Source: Pseudomonadota bacterium
GTDB taxonomy: Bacteria > Pseudomonadota > Gammaproteobacteria > Steroidobacterales > Steroidobacteraceae
NCBI GenBank assembly: GCA_023423065.1
Contig: JAFAGC010000008.1
Location: 1 to 46,301 of the forward strand
DNA length: 46,301 nt
Direction: 5' to 3'
Shown here: piece after piece, positions 27,221 through 34,939 of the stretch
Numbering within the stretch: the first letter of the stretch is position 1
Layout: the number at the start of each line of letters is the position of its first letter
Translations under genes and position numbers: made by a program
Notes under the pieces: model-generated
Seen by the model: the letters and a program-made list of their open reading frames with translations, nothing else
Told to the model about the DNA's origin: nothing
Databases searched by the model: none

Positions 27221-28072
27221 ATGAAAAACATCCTGGGAGCCGCGTGGACGACGATCTTCCTGTCCACCGCGGTGGCCGGCGGCGAATGGCAGCCGCTACT
27301 CGATTCGCAATTGTCGAAGTTCGACATCTACCTGAGCTACCACGGCAAGGACATCCTGGGTGTCATCCGCGGAACGGCGCCGGAAACGCTCAAACCGATC
27401 GGGCTCAATCCTCCATCGCAAGACGTCTTTTCCGTCGTGACGCTGGACGGCGAGCCCACGCTGCGCATCACGGGCGAGTGGTACGGCTGCCTCGTCACGA
27501 AGCAGGAATATTCTAACTACCACTTCAGCGCCCGCGTGAAGTGGGGTGACAGGAAATGGGAGCCGCGCCTCGACGAACCGAAGGACTCAGGCATCCTGTA
27601 TCACAGCCGGGGACCATTCGGCGTCGACTACTGGAAGTCCTGGGCGTTGTCGCAGGAGTTCCAGGTCATCGAACACGGCATGGGTGAATACTGGAGCCAG
27701 GCGACGTCGGGCTTCGACATCCGCGCATATCCGAAGAAGGACGGCGAGGAAGCGCCGCGCTGGAATCCCGATGCGCCGTGGATGGCGTTCGGATCGCCCA
27801 ACAACCACGCGCTCGCGGGCACGGACGAAGACCGGCCGGGCGAATGGAACCTGCTCGAGCTCGTGTGTTTCCAGGACGACTGCGTTCACATCGTCAACGA
27901 CAAGGTCGTGATGGCGCTCGCCAATGCGCGTTTCCGGCGTGGCGACGAAGTCGTGCCGATGACCGGCGGCAAGCTGCAGATCCAGAGCGAGGCGGCGGAG
28001 GTGTTCTATCGCGACATCGCGATCCGGCCGATCACGGAGATGCCCGCGAAGTACGCCCGGTACTTCGACTGA
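27221..28072 (+). CDS. Secreted DUF1080 (3-keto-disaccharide hydrolase-like) protein
   Basis: The 283-residue protein begins with a signal peptide (MKNILGAAWTTIFLSTAVAG) followed by a DUF1080 concanavalin-like domain: GEWQPLLDSQLSKFDIYL, YSNYHFSARVKWGDRKWEP, DSGILYHSRG, QEFQVIEHGMGEYW, and near the end GGKLQIQSEAAEVFYRDIAI. The family is related to endo-beta-glucanase-like folds and includes 3-keto-glycoside hydrolases, so an extracytoplasmic sugar-related role is likely but unproven. The open frame continues far upstream inside metH, but ATG 27221 is the only start that gives the signal peptide. It stands alone between metH and a convergent amidohydrolase gene, with palindromic repeats on both sides. 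Confidence 0.88.
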   Translation: MKNILGAAWTTIFLSTAVAGGEWQPLLDSQLSKFDIYLSYHGKDILGVIRGTAPETLKPIGLNPPSQDVFSVVTLDGEPTLRITGEWYGCLVTKQEYSNYHFSARVKWGDRKWEPRLDEPKDSGILYHSRGPFGVDYWKSWALSQEFQVIEHGMGEYWSQATSGFDIRAYPKKDGEEAPRWNPDAPWMAFGSPNNHALAGTDEDRPGEWNLLELVCFQDDCVHIVNDKVVMALANARFRRGDEVVPMTGGKLQIQSEAAEVFYRDIAIRPITEMPAKYARYFD

Positions 28073-28081
28073 AGACTTTTA

Positions 28082-28112
28082 CCGGGTTTCGGTGCCAGGC
28101 ACCGGAATCCGG
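28082..28112. repeat. Dispersed palindromic repeat, copy 3 (reverse), within a longer hairpin
   Basis: GGTGCC-A-GGCACC at 28091-28103 is the reverse-strand form of the repeat. Here the pairing extends outward through TTC/GGAA and CCGG/CCGG to 28082-28112 with small bulges. It fills the 51-base gap between the convergent DUF1080 and amidohydrolase genes and could act as a two-way terminator. Confidence 0.65.
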
Positions 28113-28123
28113 CAAAAACGCCG

Positions 28124-29482
28124 CTATTCGGGTAGTTTGAAGATCACGCCGCCCTTGATGACGGCGTCGACCTTCTGCAGCACCGTGATGTCCTCGAGCG
28201 GATCGCCGCGCACCGCGATGATGTCGGCGAGCATGCCGGGAGCCAGCATTCCGACGCGGTCGCTCCAGCCCATGTATTTCGCCGCGACGGAGGTCGCGGA
28301 GAGGATCGCCTGCATCGGCGTCATTCCGCGCTCGACCATGATCGGAAACTGGCGCGCGTTGAGGCCGTGCGGATACACCGCGGCATCGGTCGCGAACACG
28401 ATCGGCGCGCCGGCGCGCACCGCCTTCGTGAACGCCCGCCGCTGGATTTCGGTGGTCTCCAGGTTCTTGCGCAGAAAATCCTCGGGCCAGTTCATGCGGC
28501 GGCCCTCGGTGTCGATGTACGAGCCGTTGTAGACGTCCATCGCGAGCGCGACATCGAGATCGCGCGCCATCTCGATGCCTTCGTCGTCGAGGTACGAGGC
28601 GTGTTCGATCGTGTCCGCGCCGGCGCGCATCGCCATCTTGATCGACTCCGCGCCGTGCGCATGCGCGGCGACCTTGCGGCCGGCCGAGTGCGCGACTTCG
28701 ACCACGGCGGTGATTTCGTCTTCGTCCATCTCCGGCTCTCCGGGCACGCTGCCGAACGCGAGGACCGCGCCCGACGCGATGACCTTGAGCAGGTCGGAGC
28801 CGTTGTTCAGCAGGTCGCGCGCCTTCCCGCGGAACTCGCCCGGTCCGCGCGCGACGCCGGCGTGGAAGCGGGCGTTGTCCTCGGGTTCCCGGTAGCCGGG
28901 CACGTACAGATCGCCGCCGCCATGCGGCACCGTCAGGTAGGGCCCACTGACCTGCATGCGCGGCCCCGCCGCGCGCCCGGCGTCGATCGCGTCGCGCAAC
29001 GCGGTATCCGTGTGCATCGCGTAGGTGCCGACATTGCGCACGGTCGTGAATCCCGCGAGCAACGTCGCGGAGGCATTCTCGAGGCCGATCCGATGGGTCT
29101 CCTCCGGCGTGCGCGTGAAATACACGCGCAGGTCCGCCGTATCCTCGGGCCGGTCCGTCAGGTGCGTGTGCATGTCGATGAGCCCGGGCAGGCACGTGAA
29201 CCCGGAAAGGTCGAGCACCGGAAGATGCGTCGCGGCCGCCGCGCGCGTGCTGCCGGACTCGAGCACTTCGGCGACCTTGCCGTCGCGCACGACGAGCAGC
29301 ATGTTGCGGCGGTCGTGCACCAGCATGCCGTCGATGAGCCGGCCGCAGCGGATGGCCAGCGACCCGCTGTCGGGCGTGTACGGAAGCTGGCGCACGCTGA
29401 ACGACTGGCGCAGGGCGGGCGCCTTCACCGCGCAGCCGGCCAGCCCGAGCGCGAGCAGCGCGAGGAACAGCGGTTTTTTCAT
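28124..29482 (-). CDS. Lipoprotein metal-dependent amidohydrolase (imidazolonepropionase-like)
   Basis: The 452-residue protein starts with a lipoprotein signal (LALGLAGC, Cys17). The TIM-barrel amidohydrolase domain shows the binuclear-site motifs: DMHTHL with His105 and His107, DLLKVIASGAV (candidate carbamylated Lys), AAHAHGAESI and DTIEHASYL (His ligands) and FATDAAVYPHG (catalytic Asp). This set is typical of the imidazolonepropionase-like/prolidase-type group that cleaves dipeptides or cyclic amides. The substrate is unknown. It would be anchored outside the inner membrane. The ATG at 29482 overlaps the pirin stop as ATGA, so it is translated with the pirin. A longer open frame upstream overlaps the pirin gene and is not used. 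Confidence 0.9.
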   Translation of the reverse strand: MKKPLFLALLALGLAGCAVKAPALRQSFSVRQLPYTPDSGSLAIRCGRLIDGMLVHDRRNMLLVVRDGKVAEVLESGSTRAAAATHLPVLDLSGFTCLPGLIDMHTHLTDRPEDTADLRVYFTRTPEETHRIGLENASATLLAGFTTVRNVGTYAMHTDTALRDAIDAGRAAGPRMQVSGPYLTVPHGGGDLYVPGYREPEDNARFHAGVARGPGEFRGKARDLLNNGSDLLKVIASGAVLAFGSVPGEPEMDEDEITAVVEVAHSAGRKVAAHAHGAESIKMAMRAGADTIEHASYLDDEGIEMARDLDVALAMDVYNGSYIDTEGRRMNWPEDFLRKNLETTEIQRRAFTKAVRAGAPIVFATDAAVYPHGLNARQFPIMVERGMTPMQAILSATSVAAKYMGWSDRVGMLAPGMLADIIAVRGDPLEDITVLQKVDAVIKGGVIFKLPE

Positions 29483-30333
29483 GTGAGGGGGATGAATTCC
29501 TGGTTGTCGAAGTCGGGCAGTTTCATGCGGCGCGCGCGCCAGTCGGCCTTGGCCTGCTCGATTCGAGCCTTCGACGACGACACGAAGTTCCATTCGATGA
29601 ATCGCTCGCCGACCGGCTCGCCGCCGAGCGCCATGACGATGGATGGCTGTGTGGCGGTGACCGTGGAGTCTTCGCCGGCCGCGAACACCAGCATCTTGCC
29701 GACGCCGTGGCGCTGGCCCCGGACCTCGAGCTCGCCGGCGGCGACGTACACCGCGCGCTCGGAATATTCGTCCGGCAGCGACGCGCGCGCGCCGGCCGCG
29801 AGCTGCCAGTGCGCGTAGAAGAGGGGGGAGTGCGTTTTCACGCCCGTGTTCAGCCCGAATGCCGACCCTGCGAGCAGCCGCAGGTTCACGCCGTCGTGTT
29901 CGTGTACCGGCAGGTCCGCGGCGCCGTAGTGGAAGAACGCGGGATCGGTCTCCTCGTGCTCGCGCGGCAGCGCGATCCACGCCTGGATCCCGTGCATCGG
30001 TCCGCCCTCGGCGCGCGCCTTTTCGAACCGCTCCGAGTGCGTGATGCCGCGGCCCGCGATCATCCAGTTGACCTCGCCGGGTTCGATGGCCTGCTGCACG
30101 CCGACGCTGTCGCGGTGCATGATCTCGCCCGCGAATAGATAGGTGACCGTCGCGAGGCCGATGTGCGGATGGGGGCGCACGTCGATCGTTTTCGGGATGC
30201 CCGCCTGGAAGTGAACGGGCCCGATGTGATCGAAGAAGATGAAGGGCCCGACCATGTGCCGCCGCGTGTACGGCAGTACACGTCCTACTTCGAATCCGCC
30301 GAGATCCCGGCGACGCTGGTCGATGACATCCAT
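29479..30333 (-). CDS. Pirin-family cupin protein
   Basis: The 284-residue protein is a two-domain cupin of the pirin family. The metal-site motifs are DVRPHPHIGLATVTYL (two His) and GRGITHSERF (His and Glu), and GPFIFFDHIGPVHF is the usual N-terminal block. Pirins bind Fe(II); some are quercetin dioxygenases, others bind regulators or metabolic enzymes. Start ATG 30333 (MDVIDQRRRDLGG) is preferred. The frame is open further to 30390 but that part reads into the palindromic repeat. The gene is coupled by ATGA to the lipoprotein amidohydrolase. Pairing with an exported hydrolase is unexpected for a cytoplasmic cupin. Confidence 0.9.
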   Translation of the reverse strand: MDVIDQRRRDLGGFEVGRVLPYTRRHMVGPFIFFDHIGPVHFQAGIPKTIDVRPHPHIGLATVTYLFAGEIMHRDSVGVQQAIEPGEVNWMIAGRGITHSERFEKARAEGGPMHGIQAWIALPREHEETDPAFFHYGAADLPVHEHDGVNLRLLAGSAFGLNTGVKTHSPLFYAHWQLAAGARASLPDEYSERAVYVAAGELEVRGQRHGVGKMLVFAAGEDSTVTATQPSIVMALGGEPVGERFIEWNFVSSSKARIEQAKADWRARRMKLPDFDNQEFIPLT

Positions 30334-30372
30334 CGACCAGCGTTTACCCCAACAGGCCGCCACCTCGCAAGC

Positions 30373-30480
30373 GAAGACGGTGCCTGGCACGGAAATCCCG
30401 GGAGAAGCGGCGAAATCGCTCAGCCTGTAGCGGACGTCGGCTCCGCTTCTCCCGGGATTTCCGTGCCAGGCACCATCTTC
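30373..30480. repeat. Head-to-head pair of the dispersed repeat (copies 4 and 5), long inverted repeat
   Basis: Arms at 30373-30410 and 30443-30480 are 38 bases each and complementary with a single mismatch, separated by 32 bases. Each arm holds the core GGTGCCTGGCACG followed by GAAATCCCGGGAGAAGCGG. The first arm has the core at 30379-30391 and the second has its complement at 30462-30474. The structure occupies nearly all of the gap between the minus-strand diheme cytochrome gene (ends 30482) and the pirin gene (starts 30333). It resembles REP doublets (BIMEs) and would make a very stable RNA stem. Confidence 0.8.
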
Positions 30481-30481
30481 A

Positions 30482-31783
30482 TCACAACGTCTTCAGGAAC
30501 TGCGCGAGATCGCGCTTCTCGCCGGAGGAAAGGCCGAGCGAAAAATGCGAATCGTAGTGATCGACGACCGCCGCCAGCGTCGGGAATCGCCCGTCGTGGT
30601 AGTAACCGCCCTTGCCGTGGGTCCACAGGCCCTTGAGAGGCGCCGTGCGATAGGCCTCATCCGGCGAACGGTTCGCCTGGAAATCGTCAATTCCGATCTC
30701 CTCCGCCGTGTGCATGTTCCAGCCTGGCTCGGTGTAGAGCGGGGGCACGTGGCAACGTCCGCAGTCCGCCTTGCCGTTGAACAGCTCCTCGCCGCGCCGC
30801 GCGGCGTCGCGGTCGTAGCTGCGACGTGGCGCGGGCGGGGCGCGCAACGAGAGTTGATAGAGATGGAGGGAGGGCAGCAGCGGCGTGATCATGTCTTCCT
30901 CCGCGCGCACGTCGTCGAAGCCGTTGCGCGCGGCGACCGGGAATTTCACCTCGTCCGCGAGTCGCGGATCGAAGAACGTTCCCTGACCGTGCATCTCGAG
31001 GTTGGCCACGAACGCATTCCAGTACGGCACGCTGCCCCAACCGGTCGAGGTGTGCAGGTTGACCCCAGCGAGGCCGAACGCGGGCGGGATCAGCACCGAC
31101 GCGGACTTGCCGTCGGGCCGAAACGCCTTGCCGTCGAGTATCAGCAGCGCGTCGAATCGGCCGGGGCCCCACGAGTTGAGCACCGTGCGCACCGTGTCCA
31201 CGTCGACGCCGAGCACTTCGGCGAACGGCTCGAGCCGCGGGGCAAGCGCGACGATCGCGCCGACGTTCAAGTCGCGATTGGCCCAGCCGTCGAGGCGCCG
31301 GCCGATGCCCTTCGCGAAGGAATCGTCGACGGTCGAATGGCACAACGCGCACTGGATTCCCATCGAGGTGATGTTGCCTTCGCGGTCGAAGAATCCCGTG
31401 ACTCCGACGACGGCGTTGAGCCTGAGTAGTTCGAGCGTCGTGGCCGGATCGTCGAGGTCGACCTCGCCACGCGCCGCCGCGCGTTGCAGCGAACGCGGCA
31501 GCGCCGCGACGTCCACCTTGAGTCCGACCGCGAGCGCCGTGTTCGGCGACACGCCGGGACCGACGCCACCGTTATCGGCGCCGGCTATCGCGAGGTGTAG
31601 TCCGAGTCCGTCGCCCCAGAATGTTTCGTCGCCGAACGTTGCGTAGCGGAACGCCTCGCGTCCCTCCCGCAGTTGCGCGGAAAGGGGAGGCGCGGAGTCG
31701 TGCCCAGGTCCGTCGGTTCCGCCCGCCGCGGCGGGTAATGCGGCCATGGAACCGAGAATGGCCGCGAGCATCCGAAGCTTCAT
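30482..31783 (-). CDS. Periplasmic diheme cytochrome c, CcP/MauG-like
   Basis: The 433-residue protein has a signal peptide (MKLRMLAAILGSMAALPAAA) and two heme c sites, CALCH at 145-149 and CGRCH at 341-345. The C-terminal part (YRTAPLKGLWTHGKGGYYHD, ending in an LAQFLKTL helix) matches the bacterial cytochrome c peroxidase/MauG superfamily; the N-terminal half is more divergent and longer. A role in peroxide reduction or as an electron carrier in the periplasm is likely. ATG 31783 is preferred because GAGGGGGG lies five bases upstream and the signal peptide starts here. The 152-base divergent gap to arsR holds the latter's operator. Confidence 0.85.
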   Translation of the reverse strand: MKLRMLAAILGSMAALPAAAGGTDGPGHDSAPPLSAQLREGREAFRYATFGDETFWGDGLGLHLAIAGADNGGVGPGVSPNTALAVGLKVDVAALPRSLQRAAARGEVDLDDPATTLELLRLNAVVGVTGFFDREGNITSMGIQCALCHSTVDDSFAKGIGRRLDGWANRDLNVGAIVALAPRLEPFAEVLGVDVDTVRTVLNSWGPGRFDALLILDGKAFRPDGKSASVLIPPAFGLAGVNLHTSTGWGSVPYWNAFVANLEMHGQGTFFDPRLADEVKFPVAARNGFDDVRAEEDMITPLLPSLHLYQLSLRAPPAPRRSYDRDAARRGEELFNGKADCGRCHVPPLYTEPGWNMHTAEEIGIDDFQANRSPDEAYRTAPLKGLWTHGKGGYYHDGRFPTLAAVVDHYDSHFSLGLSSGEKRDLAQFLKTL

Positions 31784-31874
31784 AAATCCCCCCTCGCCAA
31801 TCGGGTTGGCACTCGCCGGTAGTTTCAATTCCTCCCACGACAATGCATCGAGCCCCTGCGCCGTTCCGCCGCGA

Positions 31875-31904
31875 TTGACTCCAGGCCGGGTCGGGTTGTA
31901 CTTT
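31875..31904 (+). promoter_or_regulatory. Candidate promoter of the arsR-AHSA1 operon
   Basis: TTGACT at 31875-31880 and TACTTT at 31899-31904 are separated by 18 bases. A start near 31911 would fall inside the palindromes at 31905-31922, a good position for repression. The -10 match is only moderate. Confidence 0.3.
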
Positions 31905-31922
31905 ACCTATAGGTTAATTAAC
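31905..31922. promoter_or_regulatory. Two adjoining palindromes before arsR, likely operator
   Basis: ACCTATAGGT at 31905-31914 and GTTAATTAAC at 31913-31922 are both perfect 10-bp palindromes sharing two bases. They end 13 bases before the arsR start, in an AT-rich island unusual for this genome. ArsR-family repressors commonly bind such sites in their own promoter. Confidence 0.5.
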
Positions 31923-31935
31923 TGATGGGTTTCAC

Positions 31936-32304
31936 ATGCCCGCCGACTCGCTGAGCACCACGTTCGCCGCGCTTGCCGATCCGACGCGGCGCGCGATCCT
32001 CGCGCAGCTGATTTCCGGGGAAAAATCCGTCACCGAGCTGGCCGAGCCGTTCGACATGAGCCTGCCGGCCGTGACCAAGCACCTGAAGGTCCTGCAACGC
32101 GCGGGACTCATCTCACAGGGCAGGGAGGCGCAGTGGCGTCCCTGCCGTCTCGAAGCCGCACCGATGCGCGAGGCCGCCCGGTGGATGGAGCCTTACAGGC
32201 GCCACTGGGAGCAGCGCCTCGACCGGCTCGACGACTACCTGCGAACGCTCTCGCGAACCACATCAACCCAGAAGGGGAAACGCCGTGCCCGTGCCAAGCG
32301 CTGA
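31936..32304 (+). CDS. ArsR-family transcriptional regulator
   Basis: This 122-residue protein has the compact ArsR winged helix: FAALADPTRRAILAQLISGE, SVTELAEPFDMSLPAVTKHL as the recognition helix region, and REAQWRPCRLEAAPMREA. It lacks the ELCVCDL-type metal site, so it belongs to the group of ArsR-like repressors usually linked to AHSA1/SRPBCC genes, whose effectors are mostly unknown. A basic tail (GKRRARAKR) follows. It starts the arsR-AHSA1-AHSA1 operon: its end overlaps the next gene by 20 bases, and two palindromes precede it, suggesting autoregulation. Confidence 0.92.
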   Translation: MPADSLSTTFAALADPTRRAILAQLISGEKSVTELAEPFDMSLPAVTKHLKVLQRAGLISQGREAQWRPCRLEAAPMREAARWMEPYRRHWEQRLDRLDDYLRTLSRTTSTQKGKRRARAKR

Positions 32305-32746
32305 ACTCGCCGATCGCGAAATCATCCTGGAGCGCGTCTTCGATGCGCCGCGCGAGCTCGTGTGGCGCGCGTTCACGCAGGTGGAACACCTCGTCAACTG
32401 GTGGGGGCCGAATGGTTTCCGCACGACGTACGATCACTACGACCTGCGTCCGGGCGGCACCGCGAAGTTCACGATGCACGGTCCCGACGGGAAGGACTGG
32501 CCCAACAAGTTCTGGTTCCTGGAAGTGCAGGAGCCGTCGCGCATCGTGTTCGATCATGGGGATTTCGAGAAACCCTGGTTCCGGGTCACCGTGACGTTCG
32601 AGGAGAGCGGCGGCAAGACGCGTTACACGGCTCACATGGCGTTCCCGACGACCGACGCATGCGACGGGGCGAAGGCCCGCGGCGCGATCGAGCTCGGCAA
32701 GCAGACCTACGAGAAGCTCGCTAACTACCTGCGGAGGATGTCATGA
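32285..32746 (+). CDS. SRPBCC/AHSA1-domain protein (first copy)
   Basis: This 153-residue protein is a single START-like (SRPBCC) domain of the AHSA1 type: IILERVFDAPRELVWRAFT, LVNWWGPNGFRTT, DLRPGGTAKFTMHGPDG, and a C-terminal helix with IELGKQTYEKLANYL. The fold makes a deep pocket for hydrophobic ligands; stand-alone bacterial members have no agreed function. The GTG start at 32285 is used because AAGGGGAAA lies just upstream. It overlaps arsR by 20 bases and the second AHSA1 gene as ATGA at 32743-32746. Confidence 0.9.
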   Translation: MPVPSAELADREIILERVFDAPRELVWRAFTQVEHLVNWWGPNGFRTTYDHYDLRPGGTAKFTMHGPDGKDWPNKFWFLEVQEPSRIVFDHGDFEKPWFRVTVTFEESGGKTRYTAHMAFPTTDACDGAKARGAIELGKQTYEKLANYLRRMS

Positions 32747-33228
32747 GCTCGAGCGCGCGATCCATCAAACACGGCACGTTCGTCATCGAGCGAAAGTTCG
32801 ACCACGATCCCGCGTTCCTCTACCGCGCGTGGACCCAGTCCGACGCCAAGGCCCGCTGGTTCAACGGCCCGCACGACAAGTGGAAGGAGCAGGTGAGGGA
32901 GATGGACGTGCGTCCCGGCGGACGCGAACGCCTGATCGGCAGATTCGCGGACGGATCCGAATCGCGCTTCGAGGCTCTCTATTTCGACGTGGTGCCGGAC
33001 CGGCGGCTGGTCTACGCGTACGACATGTATTTCAAGGGGACCAAGCTGTCCGTCTCGCTCGCCACGATCGAGTTCGTGAAGGCAGGCGCGGGCACCAGGC
33101 TCATCGTCACCGAGAACGGCGCGTTCCTCGACGGCCACGACGACGCCGGCAGCCGCGAGCGCGGCACGCTCGGCCTCATCGACAACCTCGCGCGCGCGTT
33201 GAACGGCGAGGACGTGCGTCAGGGATAA
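32743..33228 (+). CDS. SRPBCC/AHSA1-domain protein (second copy)
   Basis: This 161-residue protein is a second AHSA1-like domain: GTFVIERKFDHDPAFLYRAW, ARWFNGPHDKWKEQ, MDVRPGGRERLIGRF, RRLVYAYDMYF. It differs clearly from the first copy, so the two pockets probably bind different ligands or pair as a heterodimer. Translation is coupled through ATGA. Its last ten bases overlap the end of the convergent diheme cytochrome gene. Confidence 0.9.
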   Translation: MSSSARSIKHGTFVIERKFDHDPAFLYRAWTQSDAKARWFNGPHDKWKEQVREMDVRPGGRERLIGRFADGSESRFEALYFDVVPDRRLVYAYDMYFKGTKLSVSLATIEFVKAGAGTRLIVTENGAFLDGHDDAGSRERGTLGLIDNLARALNGEDVRQG

Positions 33229-34241
33229 AGCGAGGAGACGTATGCGACGACGTCGATCATCTCGTTCAGATCGAGATTTGCGACCACCGGCGTCATCTGC
33301 GCGGCCTGCGAATTGGTGCGGACACCCGCCTTGAACGCGAGCATCTGTCTCAGCAGGTAGCTGGGCTGACGTCCCGCGATGGCCGGCACGTCGTTCATGC
33401 CCTTGAGATTCGTGCCGTGGCAGGTGGAACACACCTGCGTCTTCTTGCCCTCGGAGTGCACCGCGAGTTTCTTGCCGCGCGAGATCGCGCCGGGCGGCAC
33501 GTACGCCATGTATTCGAGGCGATCGTCGCGCCGCTCGTGGCGCTCGATTTCCTGCGCCACCTCGAGCAGGCGGTCGCCCAGGTCCTCGGTGCCGCCCCAT
33601 TCCTTGTAGATCCAGAACGCGGGCTCGGCGCGCGGGATGCGCAGGCTCTCGATCACGTACACGCGACGCTTGAGTTTCTGCTGCGAAAAATACTTCGCGC
33701 TTTCGTCGATCTCGGTATCGGTCAGGAATTTCGCGAGCTTGTGCATGTCTCGGCTCGGCGCGTATTTCTCCGGGCCATAGGGCTTGCGCGCGCCGCTGCG
33801 GAAATCGATGAGCTGCTGGCGGATGTAGTTTTCCGGCAATCCCGCGAGCGCGGAATTTTCCGGGCGGCCCTGGCCGCTCGGCGTGTGGCAGTAGGCGCAA
33901 GCCCAGACGTTCGGCTTGCGTCCCTTTGCGACGATGTCGGGCATCGGCGTGTGGCTCGCCGGGCGCCAGTCGGGCGGGTTGAACTTGTCGTTGATGCGGG
34001 CGCGCGTGAACTGCTCCTTGCTGTCGGGGACGGTAAGCAGTTCGACGTCGTCGAGCTTGGGCGGATCCTTCTGCTCCGCCGCGCGCAGTGTCTCGATGTC
34101 GATCGGGAACAGCCAGTCGGGCGGTTCGATGGGCGCGGCGGCAGGCTTGGCCGCTGTCTGAGCTGGAGCCTGGGGAAAAGCCTGCGCGGCACTCACGGCC
34201 AGTGCGATTCCGACGAGCTTCGGGAAAATCTTGCCGATCAT
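33219..34241 (-). CDS. Periplasmic diheme cytochrome c
   Basis: The 340-residue protein has a signal peptide (MIGKIFPKLVGIALAVSAAQAF), a Pro/Ala-rich spacer and two class-I cytochrome c domains. Heme sites are CAYCH at 115-119 and CSTCH at 271-275; axial Met candidates are in HTPMPDIV and AAQMTPVVANL. Such diheme proteins pass electrons to terminal oxidases or periplasmic dehydrogenases. ATG 34241 is chosen because GGAGGGG lies six bases upstream; an upstream in-frame start at 34295 would put an extra 18 residues before the signal peptide. It is convergent with the AHSA1 genes and unrelated in heme context to the cytochrome at 30482-31783. Confidence 0.88.
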   Translation of the reverse strand: MIGKIFPKLVGIALAVSAAQAFPQAPAQTAAKPAAAPIEPPDWLFPIDIETLRAAEQKDPPKLDDVELLTVPDSKEQFTRARINDKFNPPDWRPASHTPMPDIVAKGRKPNVWACAYCHTPSGQGRPENSALAGLPENYIRQQLIDFRSGARKPYGPEKYAPSRDMHKLAKFLTDTEIDESAKYFSQQKLKRRVYVIESLRIPRAEPAFWIYKEWGGTEDLGDRLLEVAQEIERHERRDDRLEYMAYVPPGAISRGKKLAVHSEGKKTQVCSTCHGTNLKGMNDVPAIAGRQPSYLLRQMLAFKAGVRTNSQAAQMTPVVANLDLNEMIDVVAYVSSLYP

Positions 34242-34360
34242 CAGTCGCCCCTCCATCCACGCATATTGCCATTCCGCGCCGGGAATCGGGATCATTGCGG
34301 TCGCGCAGATTCATTCATCGTGAAAGGATTCCTCATGGTCCTGGAGGTTCGCCGAATCCG

Positions 34361-34939
34361 ATGCGGCGCCTGAACCGCCGATCGCTGCCGCTCGAGACGG
34401 TCGCGCTCGCGCGCTTTCTCATCGGAAAGATCCTGGTCCATTCGACGTCGGATGGCCGCGTCGCCGGGCGCGTCGTCGAGACCGAAGCCTATCCACCGGG
34501 CGATCCGACCGGCTATGCGCGCCCGGGTCGCACGGTGAGCAACGCGCCGCTGTTCGAGGCGCGCGGCCACGGCTACGTGCGCATGGTCTACGGCTCGTGC
34601 CTCACGCTCAATCTCGCCGCGGAAGAAGCGGGCACGGGCGCGGCCGTGTTGATCCGCGCGCTCGAGCCCACGGAGGGCATCGATCTCATGGTGCGCAGGC
34701 GGCCCGCGTCTCGATTGCGCGATCTTGCGCGTGGGCCGGGGCGCGTCTGCGCCGCGCTCGGCATCGGGCTCGAGCTTTCGGGTGTGGATCTCACGGAGAG
34801 CCGGGTCCTGTGGCTGGAGCGCGCGCCGGGTCGCAAGGTCGACATCCAGGTGTCCACGCGCATCGGCCTGTCGCGCGATCAGCACCGGCGTCTGAGGTTC
34901 CTGGAACGCGGCAGTCCTTTCGTGAGCGTTCGGCCATAA
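34361..34939 (+). CDS. mpg: Alkyladenine DNA glycosylase (3-methyladenine, AAG/MPG family)
   Basis: The 192-residue protein is an AAG-type base-excision glycosylase removing 3-methyladenine and related lesions. Key features: LARFLIGKILV, RVVETEAYPPGDPT with the catalytic Glu in the VETEAY motif, YVRMVYGSCLTLNLAAE and ARGPGRVCAALGI. Length fits bacterial members. GGAGG lies 13 bases before the ATG at 34361. The stop and the next start share TAATG at 34937-34941, coupling it to the thioredoxin-like gene. The 119-base gap to the divergent cytochrome shows no clear promoter motif. Confidence 0.92.
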   Translation: MRRLNRRSLPLETVALARFLIGKILVHSTSDGRVAGRVVETEAYPPGDPTGYARPGRTVSNAPLFEARGHGYVRMVYGSCLTLNLAAEEAGTGAAVLIRALEPTEGIDLMVRRRPASRLRDLARGPGRVCAALGIGLELSGVDLTESRVLWLERAPGRKVDIQVSTRIGLSRDQHRRLRFLERGSPFVSVRP

